64,000 nt of DNA, taken from NCBI GenBank assembly GCA_038521625.1, contig JBCBKP010000015.1:13813-77812 (forward strand). The letters are read 5' to 3'. The position numbers and the translations under genes are program-made. Each line of letters begins with the position of its first letter. The stretch's first letter is position 1. This document shows, in pieces, positions 1 to 10,302 of this stretch. The stretch comes from JBCBKP01 sp038521625 (GTDB lineage Bacteria > Planctomycetota > Phycisphaerae > Phycisphaerales > UBA1924). Below the pieces are notes generated by a model. That model ran no database searches. It saw nothing but the letters and a program-made list of their open reading frames with translations, and was not told the origin of the DNA.

Positions 1-519
1 GAACGGCTCGGCGGTGAAGTTTCCGAACCCGGCGATGATCGAGCTTGGGAAGACCTGGCGGAGCGTGTTGAACTCGCGGACGTTGCCGTTGTAGAAGCGG
101 CGCGACGCGGCGATTCGGTCCTCGGTGTTGGAGAGTTCCTCCTGGAGCTTGAGGAAGTGCGAGTCAGCCTTGAGCTCGGGGTAGCTCTCGGCGAGGGCGA
201 AGAACTGACGCAGCACGCCGGTGAGCTGGGTCTCGTCCTTGGCCTGGCTGTCGACGGGCCCGTGGTTGGCGGCGGCGGTGTTGCGGGCCTGGATGACCTT
301 CTCCAGGGTCTCCTGCTCGTGCTTCATGTAGCCCTTGGCGGTATTGACCAGCGAGGGGATGAGGTTGTATCGGCGTTTGAGCTCGACGTCGACGCCCGAC
401 CAGCTCTCGCGGATGTGGTTGCGCAGCGCGATGAACCGGTTGTAGACGCCGATGGCCCAGAGCGCGAGGACGAACAGGACGGCGCCGATGGCGATGACTG
501 CGATCAGTGCGGGGCTCAT
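1..519 (-). CDS. lemA: LemA family protein (3' end outside window)
   Basis: The protein begins at an ATG whose first bases overlap the stop codon of the upstream gene (ATGA overlap), so the two are translationally coupled. Residues 4-24 form a single N-terminal membrane segment. The cytoplasmic helical body carries LemA hallmarks: RRYNLIPSLV near residue 50, the helix EQETLEKVIQARN, and RRFYNGNVREFN near residue 143. About 173 residues are visible and LemA proteins are usually 185-200, so only the last helix turn is missing. LemA proteins are membrane-anchored helical bundles of unclear function, often encoded beside other membrane proteins as here. Confidence 0.93.
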   Translation of the reverse strand, partial: MSPALIAVIAIGAVLFVLALWAIGVYNRFIALRNHIRESWSGVDVELKRRYNLIPSLVNTAKGYMKHEQETLEKVIQARNTAAANHGPVDSQAKDETQLTGVLRQFFALAESYPELKADSHFLKLQEELSNTEDRIAASRRFYNGNVREFNTLRQVFPSSIIAGFGNFTAEPF

Positions 520-1241
520 GCGTAGATCTCCACTCCTTCTTCGAGCTTCCTGACGAGGTGGTCGGGCCAGTGCTCGCCGAAATCGTCGAGCCAGCTTAGC
601 TGGCGGGCGAACTGGCCCGGCTTCCAGCGGCCGGCGCCGGTGTGGATGAGGAGCCTGCCGCGCTCGATCTCGAAGTTGGGCGGGTCGGACGCCATCAGGA
701 ATTCCATCATCCTCGGGTCGATGAGGTCGAAGGCGAATCGTTTGGAGTCGCACTTGACGTGGAAGTCGCGGCTGAACCGCTCCGATTCGAAGTCGATGTC
801 GTCGGCTCCGAAGACCGAGGCGAGCTTGTCGCCCCAGTGCTCGCGCCGGACGCGGGTGTCGGGGATGTGCATGAAGGGGAGCTGGGCGACGAGGTAGCTG
901 AACTTGATGGTGACGGTGCGCCGGTTCTTGCCCGAGCCGCGGCGCTCGCGGTAGCGGAAGTCGCCGGTGGTGATGCCGAACGGGCGTCCGTTGACGTCGA
1001 TGCTGCCGGTTATGGTATTGAGGGCGCGGCGGTCGAACCCCCGGCGGAAGATCTCGAAGTGGGCGTGGAAGGGCTCCGGCCCGCTCGAGGGGCTCAGCGT
1101 GAAGCCGCGGATGCGGGCGAACTCGAGCAGGGCGGCGGTGCGTTTCTTCTCCTGCTGGTGGGCGTAGATGCCCGCGGCGATCGCGCCGACCACGAAGACG
1201 AGGCCGAAAAGGACCTGCAGGATTGGCGGGGCGCCGTCCAA
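516..1241 (-). CDS. Membrane-anchored protein of unknown function, coupled to lemA
   Basis: 241 residues with one N-terminal membrane segment (about 7-27), a short basic stretch (HQQEKKR), then a soluble domain of about 200 residues. The order (membrane segment, lemA neighbour, FxIxTGDFRYRER... core) resembles the DUF3137-like proteins often paired with LemA, but I cannot assign the family firmly. The best start visible is TTG; no ATG lies in the 38-bp gap to the divergent smpB. Its stop overlaps the lemA start by four bases, so it is the first gene of a two-gene unit. Confidence 0.75.
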   Translation of the reverse strand: MDGAPPILQVLFGLVFVVGAIAAGIYAHQQEKKRTAALLEFARIRGFTLSPSSGPEPFHAHFEIFRRGFDRRALNTITGSIDVNGRPFGITTGDFRYRERRGSGKNRRTVTIKFSYLVAQLPFMHIPDTRVRREHWGDKLASVFGADDIDFESERFSRDFHVKCDSKRFAFDLIDPRMMEFLMASDPPNFEIERGRLLIHTGAGRWKPGQFARQLSWLDDFGEHWPDHLVRKLEEGVEIYA

Positions 1242-1279
1242 CGGCGGAAGTTTAGCGGGCGGGGCGTAGAGTTCGGGCG

Positions 1280-1768
1280 ATGGGTAAGCCGGGCAAGAAG
1301 AAGGGCAAGGACGGCCCGGCGGTGATCGAGAACCGGCGGGCGCGGCACGACTACGCGATCGGCGAGACGCTCGAGGTCGGCATCAAGCTGCACGGCAGCG
1401 AGGTCAAGAGCGTCCGCGACGGCAACGTCTCGCTGAAGGAGGGGTACGTCTCGGTGGACGGCGACCCGCCGCAGCTGACGCTGCGCCAGGTCACGATCGG
1501 GGAGTACCCGCCGGCGGGCAACCTGCAGCACGAGCTGGCGCGGACGCGTCGTCTGCTGGCGCACCGGACGGAGATCCGGCGGCTGGCGAAGCGCGCGGAC
1601 GAGAAGGGCGTGACAATCGTGCCGCTGAAGCTGTACTTCTCGAAGGAAGGCTGGGCGAAGCTGCTGATCGGGGTCGGAGAGGGGCGGCAGGCGCACGACA
1701 AGCGGAAGGCGATCGCCGACCGCGAGATGGACCGCGAGATGCGGCGGGCGATGTCGAAGAGGGTCTGA
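1280..1768 (+). CDS. smpB: SsrA-binding protein SmpB
   Basis: 162 residues, normal for the family. SmpB binds tmRNA and brings it to stalled ribosomes for trans-translation. Visible hallmarks are ENRRARHDYAI near residue 17, GIKLHGSEVKSVRDGNVSLKE around residues 34-54, and the C-terminal basic tail beginning GRQAHDKRKAIADR, which inserts into the mRNA channel. The N-terminus has a short lysine-rich extension (GKPGKKKGKDG). The gene starts with ATG, is divergent from the lemA-linked pair, and stands alone. No ssrA (tmRNA) gene was seen in the window. Confidence 0.97.
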   Translation: MGKPGKKKGKDGPAVIENRRARHDYAIGETLEVGIKLHGSEVKSVRDGNVSLKEGYVSVDGDPPQLTLRQVTIGEYPPAGNLQHELARTRRLLAHRTEIRRLAKRADEKGVTIVPLKLYFSKEGWAKLLIGVGEGRQAHDKRKAIADREMDREMRRAMSKRV

Positions 1769-1797
1769 GCTGGGACTGGCGACCGGGGATTGGGGAC

Positions 1798-2229
1798 TTG
1801 GGCACGCTGCTCTATACCGAAGCGGAGTTTGATGAGCTCTCGTTCCACGATTGCACGCTCTATGGCATCTCGTGGTCCCAGGCTGATCGATTGGTCACGC
1901 TCGACATCGACTTCATTGCGGAGTGGATTGCGCCCGCGCCTGGCGAGTCGCACTGCCGCTTTCGGGTTGGCTGCGCGTCATGGACGTTCCGCAACGTCCA
2001 CCCGCTCGTCATCGAGTTCTCAGATGACGGGCTGGGCGTGCTCGAGGATCAGATCGATTCGGTCACGCGCGAGCTGTCGACGAGACGGGGCGGTGCCAGC
2101 TCTTGGCGGTACACGGTGGAACTGACGCACAGCGGCCAATTGGTGATCGACGCGCCGTCATTCGCACTTGAGGTTGGCGAGCTATCTGCTCCTCAAACCG
2201 AACAGGTGTCGAGGAGTCGCTCGCCTTAG
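1798..2229 (+). CDS. Hypothetical protein
   Basis: 143 residues from a TTG start 29 bp after smpB. I do not recognise the family. There is no signal peptide or membrane segment. The N-terminus carries LSFHDCTLYGISW, then alternating hydrophobic and acidic residues that suggest a small beta-rich fold. The last 20 residues are polar and rich in Ser and Arg. GC content is somewhat lower than in the flanking genes. It converges on atpC with only 5 bp between the stop codons. The long open frame and protein-like composition support a real gene, but the start is uncertain. Confidence 0.5.
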   Translation: MGTLLYTEAEFDELSFHDCTLYGISWSQADRLVTLDIDFIAEWIAPAPGESHCRFRVGCASWTFRNVHPLVIEFSDDGLGVLEDQIDSVTRELSTRRGGASSWRYTVELTHSGQLVIDAPSFALEVGELSAPQTEQVSRSRSP

Positions 2230-2234
2230 CCGAC

Positions 2235-2681
2235 TCAGATTCCCCGGCCCTTGTTGTGGCGCGCGATGCGGAGCTGCATGCGGGCCCGCTCGCGGCGGTG
2301 GCGGAGGCGCTCGGCCTCGGCGGCGCGGTCGCCGGCGTCGGCCGGGACGGTCGCCTTCTCGGCCGCGGTGAGCTCGGCCTGGGCGTCGGATTCGGCGATG
2401 GTCTCGGCCGGGACGGCGTTCTCGGCGAGGATGATCAGCTCGTTGCCGGCCATCTGGGCGAAGCCGCCGTCGATGAGGTACTTGCGGTCGCCGCCGCCGT
2501 GGGTGCCCTCGGGGAAGCGGAGTGTCAGCTCGCCGAGGCCGAGGCGGGCGACGATGGGGGCGCGGCCGTGCTGGATGCCCATGAGGCCGTCCCAGGCGGG
2601 GACGTTGGCGTAGACGACGGGCTCGTCGATGAGGCTCTCGGCGGGGGTGACGAGTCGGCAGCGGAAGGTGTTGGCGGCCAA
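2235..2681 (-). CDS. atpC: ATP synthase F1 subunit epsilon
   Basis: About 148 residues when started at a TTG preceded by GGAG at good spacing; the frame stays open further upstream, but that sequence looks non-coding. The N-terminal beta-sandwich is recognisable: FRCRLVTPAESL, VVYANVPAWDGLMGIQHGRAP (about residues 22-42), and a glycine-containing strand ending in DGGFAQMAGNELIILAE. The C-terminal helical hairpin (AQAELTAAEKATVP, then Arg-rich ERLRHRRERARMQLRIARHN) is present. Subunit epsilon couples F1 to rotation and inhibits ATP hydrolysis. It is isolated: no atpD or other F1Fo gene lies upstream, where it is usually last in the operon. Confidence 0.88.
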   Translation of the reverse strand: MAANTFRCRLVTPAESLIDEPVVYANVPAWDGLMGIQHGRAPIVARLGLGELTLRFPEGTHGGGDRKYLIDGGFAQMAGNELIILAENAVPAETIAESDAQAELTAAEKATVPADAGDRAAEAERLRHRRERARMQLRIARHNKGRGI

Positions 2682-2926
2682 GGGGATCTCCGGCTGAGGG
2701 TTGGGAGCGATGGTAGGGGGGAAGGGGCACGGAGGTCCCTCGCCCCGGCTCTCTGCCGGACGGAGATGGAAGCGGAGCCCCTTCCGTCTCGCCTTCGGGT
2801 CGCCGGCTCGCCCGTCGGGGACGGGGGAGGCGAATCGTGCTGTGGAGCCGGAGCGCACCCGCTCGACCGATCGAGGCGTCAACGCGGCAATGCTGCCAAG
2901 GAGAGAAGGCGGACTAGGCTCGGCGC
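2682..2926. other. Intergenic region between divergent atpC and permease gene, with a hairpin
   Basis: No convincing gene lies here. The open frames crossing it are composition shadows. At 2811-2832 there is a 22-bp stretch (CCCGTC, GGG, GACGGG, then GGAGGCG) that can form a hairpin and matches 6094-6115 at 20 of 22 positions. The promoters for both flanking genes must be here, but no clear -35/-10 pair was recognised. Confidence 0.5.
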
Positions 2927-3889
2927 GTGCGGGGCGTTGCGGCGATCGCGGTGTTCGGGGTACTGCTCAGCGCGGCGGCGGTGCTGCGGCTGCTGGTCGG
3001 CGGCGAGGGGCTCGGCTGGCCCGGGTCGCCGACGCTCTGGGAGCTGCGGCTGGAACGCCTGGCGGCGGGGGCGGCGGTGGGGTCATCGCTCGCGGTCGCG
3101 GGCGTGCTGCTGCAGAGCCTGCTCCGGAACCCGCTGGCCTCGCCCGACCTGATGGGTCTCGCCGCGGGGTCCGGATTCTGCGTGATGCTCGCGCAGGCCG
3201 CGGGGCTGGGGTCGGTGGTCACGCTGGCGGGGTTCGGCGCGGCCGCGGGCCCGGCGCTGGTCGGGGCGCTCGGTGCGCTCGGGCTGGTGTATTTGCTCAG
3301 TCAGCGTCGCGGGCTGATCGATCCGGTCTCGATGGTGCTGGTCGGGGTGATCGTCGGGCTGGTGTTCGGCGCGGCGACCGAGCTCGTGCGGTTCACGCTT
3401 CCCGACCGCGGGGAGAACGCGGCGCGCTGGCTGCTGGGCGGTTTGAACGGCGAGGTCCGCTGGGAGAGCGCGGCGATCGTCGGAGGGCTGGCGGTCGCGG
3501 CGATGATCCTGAGCTGCTTGCAGGCGCGGTCGATGGACGCGGCGAGCCTGAGCGAGGACGAGGCGCGGTCGGCGGGCGTGCCGCTGGCGCGGCTGCGGGC
3601 GTTCCAGTTCGTGGCGTCGGGTGTGCTGACCGCGGCGGCGGTGACGATCGCGGGGCCGATCGGGTTCATCGGACTGGTGGCGCCGCACGTGGCGCGGCTG
3701 GTCAACGGTCCGGGGCACGGGACGCTGGTGGTCGCGGCGGGTCTGGCGGGCGCGGCGCTCGTGGTCGGGGCGGATGCGGGCGTGATGAGCGTGCGGCTGC
3801 CGTCCGGGCGTCCGCCGATTGGCGTCTTGACCTCGATGCTGGGCGGGCCGGTGTTCCTGGCGTTGCTGTGGAGAGAGCGGAGAGGTTGA
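2927..3889 (+). CDS. FecCD/BtuC-type ABC transporter permease, orphan
   Basis: 320 residues from a GTG start, with eight to ten hydrophobic membrane segments throughout. The family signature is clear: LQSLLRNPLASPDLMGLAAG near residue 63 and the cytoplasmic coupling region AGPIGFIGLVAPHVARL near residue 243. It also contains WLLGGLNG. Members move ferric siderophores, haem or cobalamin across the inner membrane with an ATPase and a binding protein. Neither partner gene is nearby (atpC before, a serine hydrolase after), so the substrate cannot be told from context. Cobalamin would suit the MetH system 3 kb away, but that is only a guess. Confidence 0.9.
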   Translation: MRGVAAIAVFGVLLSAAAVLRLLVGGEGLGWPGSPTLWELRLERLAAGAAVGSSLAVAGVLLQSLLRNPLASPDLMGLAAGSGFCVMLAQAAGLGSVVTLAGFGAAAGPALVGALGALGLVYLLSQRRGLIDPVSMVLVGVIVGLVFGAATELVRFTLPDRGENAARWLLGGLNGEVRWESAAIVGGLAVAAMILSCLQARSMDAASLSEDEARSAGVPLARLRAFQFVASGVLTAAAVTIAGPIGFIGLVAPHVARLVNGPGHGTLVVAAGLAGAALVVGADAGVMSVRLPSGRPPIGVLTSMLGGPVFLALLWRERRG

Positions 3890-3955
3890 GGGCCGATTTT
3901 GACGGTCGGCACGGCGCTGCCCATCTGTGCGCGGTGCACTCGGGGAGGACCACTC

Positions 3956-5425
3956 ATGCCGCAGATTGTTCGGATGGCTCTTTGCTTCGTTATTTCGCTT
4001 GCGGGGTGCTCGGTTGCCCCGAGGGCGTCGGAGTCGGGCGGCGCCGAGCTCGCGTCAAAGACAACCCGGTCGTTCCGTGCGCTGATGCAGCGGTATCACG
4101 AGCTCGACGCGTTCAACGGTGCTGTGCTGGTCGCCGAGGGCGGCCGTGTGCTGTACGAGGACGCGTTCGGCCCGGCGGTGCTGGAGTTTGGCGTGGAGAG
4201 TTCGTTGGAGACGCGGTTTCGGATCGCATCGATCTCGAAGCCGATGACGGTGGTGCTTGTGATGCAGCTTGTGGAGGAGGGGATGCTCGATCTGGACGAG
4301 CCGATCGGGCGGTATCTGGAGACGGTGCGTGAGGACATTTCGACGCGCGTGACCACGCGGCAGCTGCTGAATCACACGAGCGGGCTGGGGCGGGAGTACC
4401 TGCCGAACGAAGACATCGATCGCGCGTACGCGCTCGGTGACCTGGTCGCGGGGATCAATGAGAACGTCGAGTTCGTCGGCGAGCCCGGCGCGGCGTCGAC
4501 GTACAGCAACGCGGGGTATGTGCTGCTCGCGGCGATCGTCGAGACGTTGCGTGGGCGTTTGTTCGAGGACGTGCTGCGCGTGAGGCTCTTCGGGCCGGCG
4601 GGGATGGTGAGCGCGGGACTGGAGGTCGAGCCGTCGCGTTCGGTCGAGCGGCTCTCCCGGGGCTATCGCCTGCGGTTTGGGACGCACGTCTCGGCGGACC
4701 GTGTGAATATGTCGACCATGCGCGGCAACGGCGGCGTCTATGCGACGGTGCGCGATCTGTATCTGTTCGAGCGTGCGATGCGCGATGATACGTTGTTGTC
4801 GTCGGCGAGCCGAGAAGCGGTGTTCACACCCGAGCTCGGGCGGTACGGGTTCGCGTGGCAGATCCGCGAGAATCAGTCGGGATTCCCGGAGGGCGTCCAT
4901 CGGCTGGCGTGGCATCGCGGCGCGAACCGAGGCGGGTTTCGCACACAGCTGACCATGCAGCTCGACGGCGATCGGGTCGTTGTGCTGCTCGCGAATCTGG
5001 ATGATTCGCCTCGGCTGGAGATCACGCAGAAGCTGTTCGAGCTGATGGTGTATGGCGAGACGACACTCCCAACGCCGAGCCTGGCGCATCGCGCGATGTC
5101 GCGGCTGCGTGCCGAGGGCGTTGCGGGGGCTGCTTCGATGTTGCGCGAGGAACCCGAGGCGGACGCGGGCGGGGCGATCAACGAGATCCTCGGATTCGGT
5201 CATCACGCGATCCGTGCGGGCGCGTTCGACGAGGCGGTCGCGGCGTTCGAGCTGTGCGATGAGATGTTCCCCGGCATCGCGGTGATCGTGGTGAGCCGGG
5301 CGTATGGATACCTGCGTGCGGGGCGCCTCGATGAGGCGCGAGTGCATGCCGAGCGAGCGCTCGAGCTCGACCCGGGGAACTCGGATGCGCTCGAGGTTCT
5401 CGCGGGTGTGTCGCCTCGGTATTAG
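3956..5425 (+). CDS. Serine hydrolase lipoprotein, beta-lactamase/class C PBP fold
   Basis: 489 residues. ATG at 3956 was chosen because GGGGAGG lies just upstream and it gives a lipoprotein signal (SLAGC, Cys18). The PBP/beta-lactamase family (PF00144) active site is visible: SISK at 92-95 (SxxK), YSN at 183-185, and HRGANRGG as the third motif. After about residue 390 there is a helical tail resembling TPR repeats (AFDEAVAAFELCDEMFPG, GRLDEARVHAERALELDPGNSDAL). It probably acts at the periplasmic face as an esterase, D-aminopeptidase or peptidase; antibiotic hydrolysis is not implied. Its stop codon overlaps that of the convergent SprA-related gene. Confidence 0.87.
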   Translation: MPQIVRMALCFVISLAGCSVAPRASESGGAELASKTTRSFRALMQRYHELDAFNGAVLVAEGGRVLYEDAFGPAVLEFGVESSLETRFRIASISKPMTVVLVMQLVEEGMLDLDEPIGRYLETVREDISTRVTTRQLLNHTSGLGREYLPNEDIDRAYALGDLVAGINENVEFVGEPGAASTYSNAGYVLLAAIVETLRGRLFEDVLRVRLFGPAGMVSAGLEVEPSRSVERLSRGYRLRFGTHVSADRVNMSTMRGNGGVYATVRDLYLFERAMRDDTLLSSASREAVFTPELGRYGFAWQIRENQSGFPEGVHRLAWHRGANRGGFRTQLTMQLDGDRVVVLLANLDDSPRLEITQKLFELMVYGETTLPTPSLAHRAMSRLRAEGVAGAASMLREEPEADAGGAINEILGFGHHAIRAGAFDEAVAAFELCDEMFPGIAVIVVSRAYGYLRAGRLDEARVHAERALELDPGNSDALEVLAGVSPRY

Positions 5426-6414
5426 GCGTAGATGCTGAGCTCGCGTCCGAGCTTGAGATCGCCCGAGGTGTAGGCGGCGATTGGTGACGAAGGCCCGTCG
5501 CCGGCGCTGCGGGCCCCATCGGTGCTGCGAGGCGTCGCGTCGATCCGGTCGGTCCCGGTGCTCTGGTCGTCCGGCTGAGACGAAGGGACGAGCAGACGTG
5601 GAGACGGGGCGTCGTTCGATCCAGTCGCACGACCGGTGCCCGGCGCTTCGTCGCTCGACTCCGCGGCTTCCTTTGCCAGCTCGGCGCGGGCGTCGGCTTC
5701 CTGGGCGCGGGCCTTGGCGGCGACGGCGCGGTCGGTGGACGATGGCTCGGCGGGCGCGAGCGCGGCGCGGACGATCTGCTGGGCCTTGGCGATGGTCTCC
5801 TCGGGTGTGCGCCCCTCGGAGGTGTCGATCTGGACGCTGCCTCCGGTGCGGTAGCGGACGCCGTCCGGGCCCTTGGTGTAGGTGTAGTTGGGCCCGCCTC
5901 GGAAGAGGGCGCCGGCCGCGGCGACGTGGGCCTCCTCGTGGATCTTCACTTCTTGGTCGCGTGCCTTGAACTGCTCGACCTGGCGCTGCTCGGACTCGCT
6001 CAGGGGCTCGCCGTTGGGGCTGGTTTCAGCCGCGACCGTTCGGTCGCGTGTTGCCCCCTCCGCCTTGTCCGCCGTGCCGGACTCGGCACGTCCCCCGTCG
6101 GCGACGGGTGAGGCGGCGACGCGCGGGTCCTGGAACGAGGCGGGCCCGTCGCTCGCGCTGCGGGTTCCTTCTGGCGACTCGTCCAGCGCCGCCGCGAGGC
6201 CGCGCGCCTGGGGCGAGAGCGAGACCGTGTCCGCCGGAACGGGACGGTTCGGCGCGGTGCTCTCGTCGGGGCGCGCCGTGCGTTCGGTGGCGTTGCGTTC
6301 AGAGGAGGGGATCGAGCCGGGGCGTGCGGTGCGCACGAGGATCGAGCCCGGGGCTTGGCCTGGGAACTGGCCCGGGAGCCGCGTGGAGAACGGATTGATC
6401 GCGCCGGTCGACAT
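5422..6414 (-). CDS. SprA-related putative metalloprotease-like protein
   Basis: 330 residues. The first 135 are low-complexity (Ser, Pro, Glu, Arg, Thr rich) with no signal peptide. The conserved core (about 136-240) has ELKARDQEVK-type helix, HEEAH at 159-163 as a possible zinc-ligand motif, then FRGGPNYTYTKGPDGVRYRTGG, which matches the SprA-related family (PF12118). The C-terminus is again disordered and acidic. Family members have no firm biochemical role. A REP-like 22-bp hairpin sequence (6094-6115) lies inside the low-complexity part. The stop overlaps the stop of the convergent serine hydrolase. Confidence 0.8.
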   Translation of the reverse strand: MSTGAINPFSTRLPGQFPGQAPGSILVRTARPGSIPSSERNATERTARPDESTAPNRPVPADTVSLSPQARGLAAALDESPEGTRSASDGPASFQDPRVAASPVADGGRAESGTADKAEGATRDRTVAAETSPNGEPLSESEQRQVEQFKARDQEVKIHEEAHVAAAGALFRGGPNYTYTKGPDGVRYRTGGSVQIDTSEGRTPEETIAKAQQIVRAALAPAEPSSTDRAVAAKARAQEADARAELAKEAAESSDEAPGTGRATGSNDAPSPRLLVPSSQPDDQSTGTDRIDATPRSTDGARSAGDGPSSPIAAYTSGDLKLGRELSIYA

Positions 6415-6507
6415 CGCCGCGGGTGAGATCGGACCGTGGGCGCGGCCGCGGGACCTCGAGCCGGCGGGAGGGGCCCGTCTGTGCGGGCGGGCGGCCGGTT
6501 CTGGGGG

Positions 6508-8244
<1,737 letters not shown>

Positions 8245-8261
8245 GGGTTCGGCTCCGTGGC

Positions 8262-10151
8262 TCAGGCCGGGACGGGCTCGTAGGCGTACGCGCCCTCGCT
8301 GGGCAGGCCGGTGCCGCCGGCGTCCTTGCTTCGTCGATCGTAGATGAGGCTCAGCGCCGCCTCCTTGTGCGCGTCCTCGATCTTGTTGAGCGGCAGGATC
8401 TTGGAGGCGTGGACGATCGCGCTGGTCATGCCGTGCTGGACCAGCTCGTGCAGGAAGACCGAGTTGAGGACGACGCGGGCGGCGGGCTTGAGGCCGAAGC
8501 TGACGTTGGAGAGCCCGCAGGTGAGCTGGACCTCCGGGAAGGTCTCCGCGATCTGGCGCGTGCCCTCGATGAGCTCGAGCGCGCTGCGCCGGTCGGTGTC
8601 CATGCCGGTCGAGATCGGGAGCACGAGCGGGTCGATGAAGATGTCGGCCACGTCGATGCCGTGGACCTCCGCGGCGCGCTCGATGCCGCGCTTGGCGATC
8701 GAGAATTTTCGATCGGCGGTCCTGGCCATCGCGGCCTCGGGGTCCTCGTCGATGGTGCCGATGACCAGCGCCGAGTTGTAGGTACGCGCGAGGCGGCAGA
8801 TCTCGTCGAACTTCTCCTCGCCGTCCTCGAAGTTCGCCGAGTTGATGATGCACTTGCCGGCGGCGTGTGAGAGACCGGCCTCGATCGTCGCGACCTGGGT
8901 CGAATCGATCATCAGCGGGGCGTCGACCTGTCGGCTGAAGCGCTTCACCACCTCGGCCATGTCGGCGGCGTTGTCGCGACCGGCGTAGTCGACGTTGATG
9001 TCGAGCACGTGCGAACCGTCGCGCATCTGCTCGCGGGCGAGCGAGACGATCGAATCCCAGTCCTCTTCTTCGAGGAGCCGCTTGAACTTCCGCGAGCCCG
9101 AGGCGTTGCACCGTTCGCCGACGATCAGGAACGAATTGTCCTGTCGGTGCTCGGTCGGCTGGTAGAGCGAGGTCGAGGACGCCGGGAGCGGCGTGCGGGC
9201 GACCTTCTTCGGCGCGTGCCCCTCGACGGCCTTGGCGAGCTCGCGGATGTGCTCGGGTGTCGTGCCGCAGCAGCCTCCGACGATGCCGAGGCCGAATTCC
9301 TCGACGAACTTCATCACGGCCTCGGTGAACGGCTTCGGCTGGAGCGGGTACTCGGTGCGGCCCTCGACGAGGACGGGCAGGCCGGCGTTGGGGACGACCG
9401 CGACGGTGCGGTCCCAGCGCTCGCCGAGGAACCGGACGTACTCGGCCATCTCGGTCGGGCCGGTGGCGCAGTTCAGGCCGAGGCTCGTGATCGGGTAGTG
9501 GCGCAGGGCGCTGGCCGCGGCCTCGATCGAGGAACCGACGAGCATCGTGCCGGTCTGCTCGATGGTGACGTTGACCAGGATCGGCAGGTCCTCGGTCGGG
9601 CTCTTGCCAGCGGCCTGGAGCTCGGCGAGCGCGGCGTTGATGGCGCACTTGACCTGGAGGAGGTCCTGGCAGGTCTCGATGAGCAGCGCGTCGGCCCCGC
9701 CGGCGATCAGGCCTCGGAAGGCCTCGCGGTACGACGCCATCATCGTGGCCCAATCGATCTGGCCGAGCGTGAGCAGCTTGGTGCCCGGGCCCATCGAGCC
9801 GACGACGAATCGGGGCTTGTCGGCGGTCGAGAACTTGTCGGCCGCGGCGCGGGCGATCTCGGCCGACATCTTGTTCAGCTCGAAGGTCTCGTCCTGGAGC
9901 TCGAACTCGGAGAGGACGTGGCTCGCGCCGCCGAACGTGTTCGTCTCGACGGCGTCGGATCCGACCTCAAAGAACGACTCGTGGATCTCCTGGACGAGGT
10001 CGGGCCGGCTCAGCGAGAGCACGTCGGTGCAGTTCTCGCAGCCGCGGTAGTCCTCGTCGACGGAGAGGTCGTAATTGTACGTGCTGGTGCCCATGCCGCC
10101 GTCGAGGACGATGATCTTGCGGCGGAGCTGGTCGAGGAATGCGCTCGGCAT
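8262..10151 (-). CDS. metH: Methionine synthase, homocysteine- and folate-binding half
   Basis: 629 residues. The N-terminal homocysteine S-methyltransferase barrel (about 1-320) has LDGGMGTSTYNYDLS near residue 14, GLNCATGP, and GGCCGTTPEHI, which supplies zinc-binding cysteines. The pterin-binding barrel (about 345-610) has VGERCNASGSRKFKRLL, DINVDYAGRD, and GLSNVSFGLKPAAR. ATG at 10151 follows a GAAGGA site; the frame upstream is non-coding. It takes the methyl group from methyltetrahydrofolate and passes it via cobalamin on the second polypeptide to homocysteine. It is co-transcribed with the other half. Confidence 0.96.
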   Translation of the reverse strand: MPSAFLDQLRRKIIVLDGGMGTSTYNYDLSVDEDYRGCENCTDVLSLSRPDLVQEIHESFFEVGSDAVETNTFGGASHVLSEFELQDETFELNKMSAEIARAAADKFSTADKPRFVVGSMGPGTKLLTLGQIDWATMMASYREAFRGLIAGGADALLIETCQDLLQVKCAINAALAELQAAGKSPTEDLPILVNVTIEQTGTMLVGSSIEAAASALRHYPITSLGLNCATGPTEMAEYVRFLGERWDRTVAVVPNAGLPVLVEGRTEYPLQPKPFTEAVMKFVEEFGLGIVGGCCGTTPEHIRELAKAVEGHAPKKVARTPLPASSTSLYQPTEHRQDNSFLIVGERCNASGSRKFKRLLEEEDWDSIVSLAREQMRDGSHVLDINVDYAGRDNAADMAEVVKRFSRQVDAPLMIDSTQVATIEAGLSHAAGKCIINSANFEDGEEKFDEICRLARTYNSALVIGTIDEDPEAAMARTADRKFSIAKRGIERAAEVHGIDVADIFIDPLVLPISTGMDTDRRSALELIEGTRQIAETFPEVQLTCGLSNVSFGLKPAARVVLNSVFLHELVQHGMTSAIVHASKILPLNKIEDAHKEAALSLIYDRRSKDAGGTGLPSEGAYAYEPVPA

Positions 10152-10202
10152 GGGTTCGGGTCCTTCCGTGGGGCCGGTGATCGACGCCGGGAAGTGTATC
10201 GT

Positions 10203-10229
10203 CGTTTCATCCGTGTTTCTGGATAAACG
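10203..10229 (-). promoter_or_regulatory. Hairpin in the metH leader
   Basis: On the minus strand the sequence CGTTTATCC, loop AGAAACAC, GGATGAAACG forms a nine-pair stem with one bulged G, about 50 bases upstream of the first metH start and downstream of the preceding gene's terminator. It is a fairly AT-rich island in GC-rich DNA. It could be a leader regulatory hairpin or part of the promoter region. It is too short for the known S-adenosylmethionine or cobalamin riboswitch classes. Confidence 0.35.
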
Positions 10230-10246
10230 GATCAAGCCGGTGCGGG

Positions 10247-10273
10247 CAAAGAAAAACCCGCCTTGCGGCGGGC
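10247..10273 (-). terminator. Rho-independent terminator after the dockerin metalloprotease gene
   Basis: On the minus strand CCCGCC, loop GCAA, GGCGGG is followed directly by TTTTTCTTT. It lies about 30 bp past the stop of the gene ending at 10303 and separates it from metH. Confidence 0.88.
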
Positions 10274-10302
10274 TGTGAGGGGTCGGTTCGCGGCTGCCGC
10301 GT

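Noticed and set aside
2701..4332. Plus-strand open frame of 543 codons over the permease gene
   Set aside because: Gly/Arg/Ala-rich translation in the wrong frame of the FecCD permease, which has clear family motifs.
10203..10229. The metH leader hairpin as an S-adenosylmethionine or cobalamin riboswitch
   Set aside because: The leader is too short and lacks the conserved core helices or the B12-box of those classes; recorded only as a hairpin.
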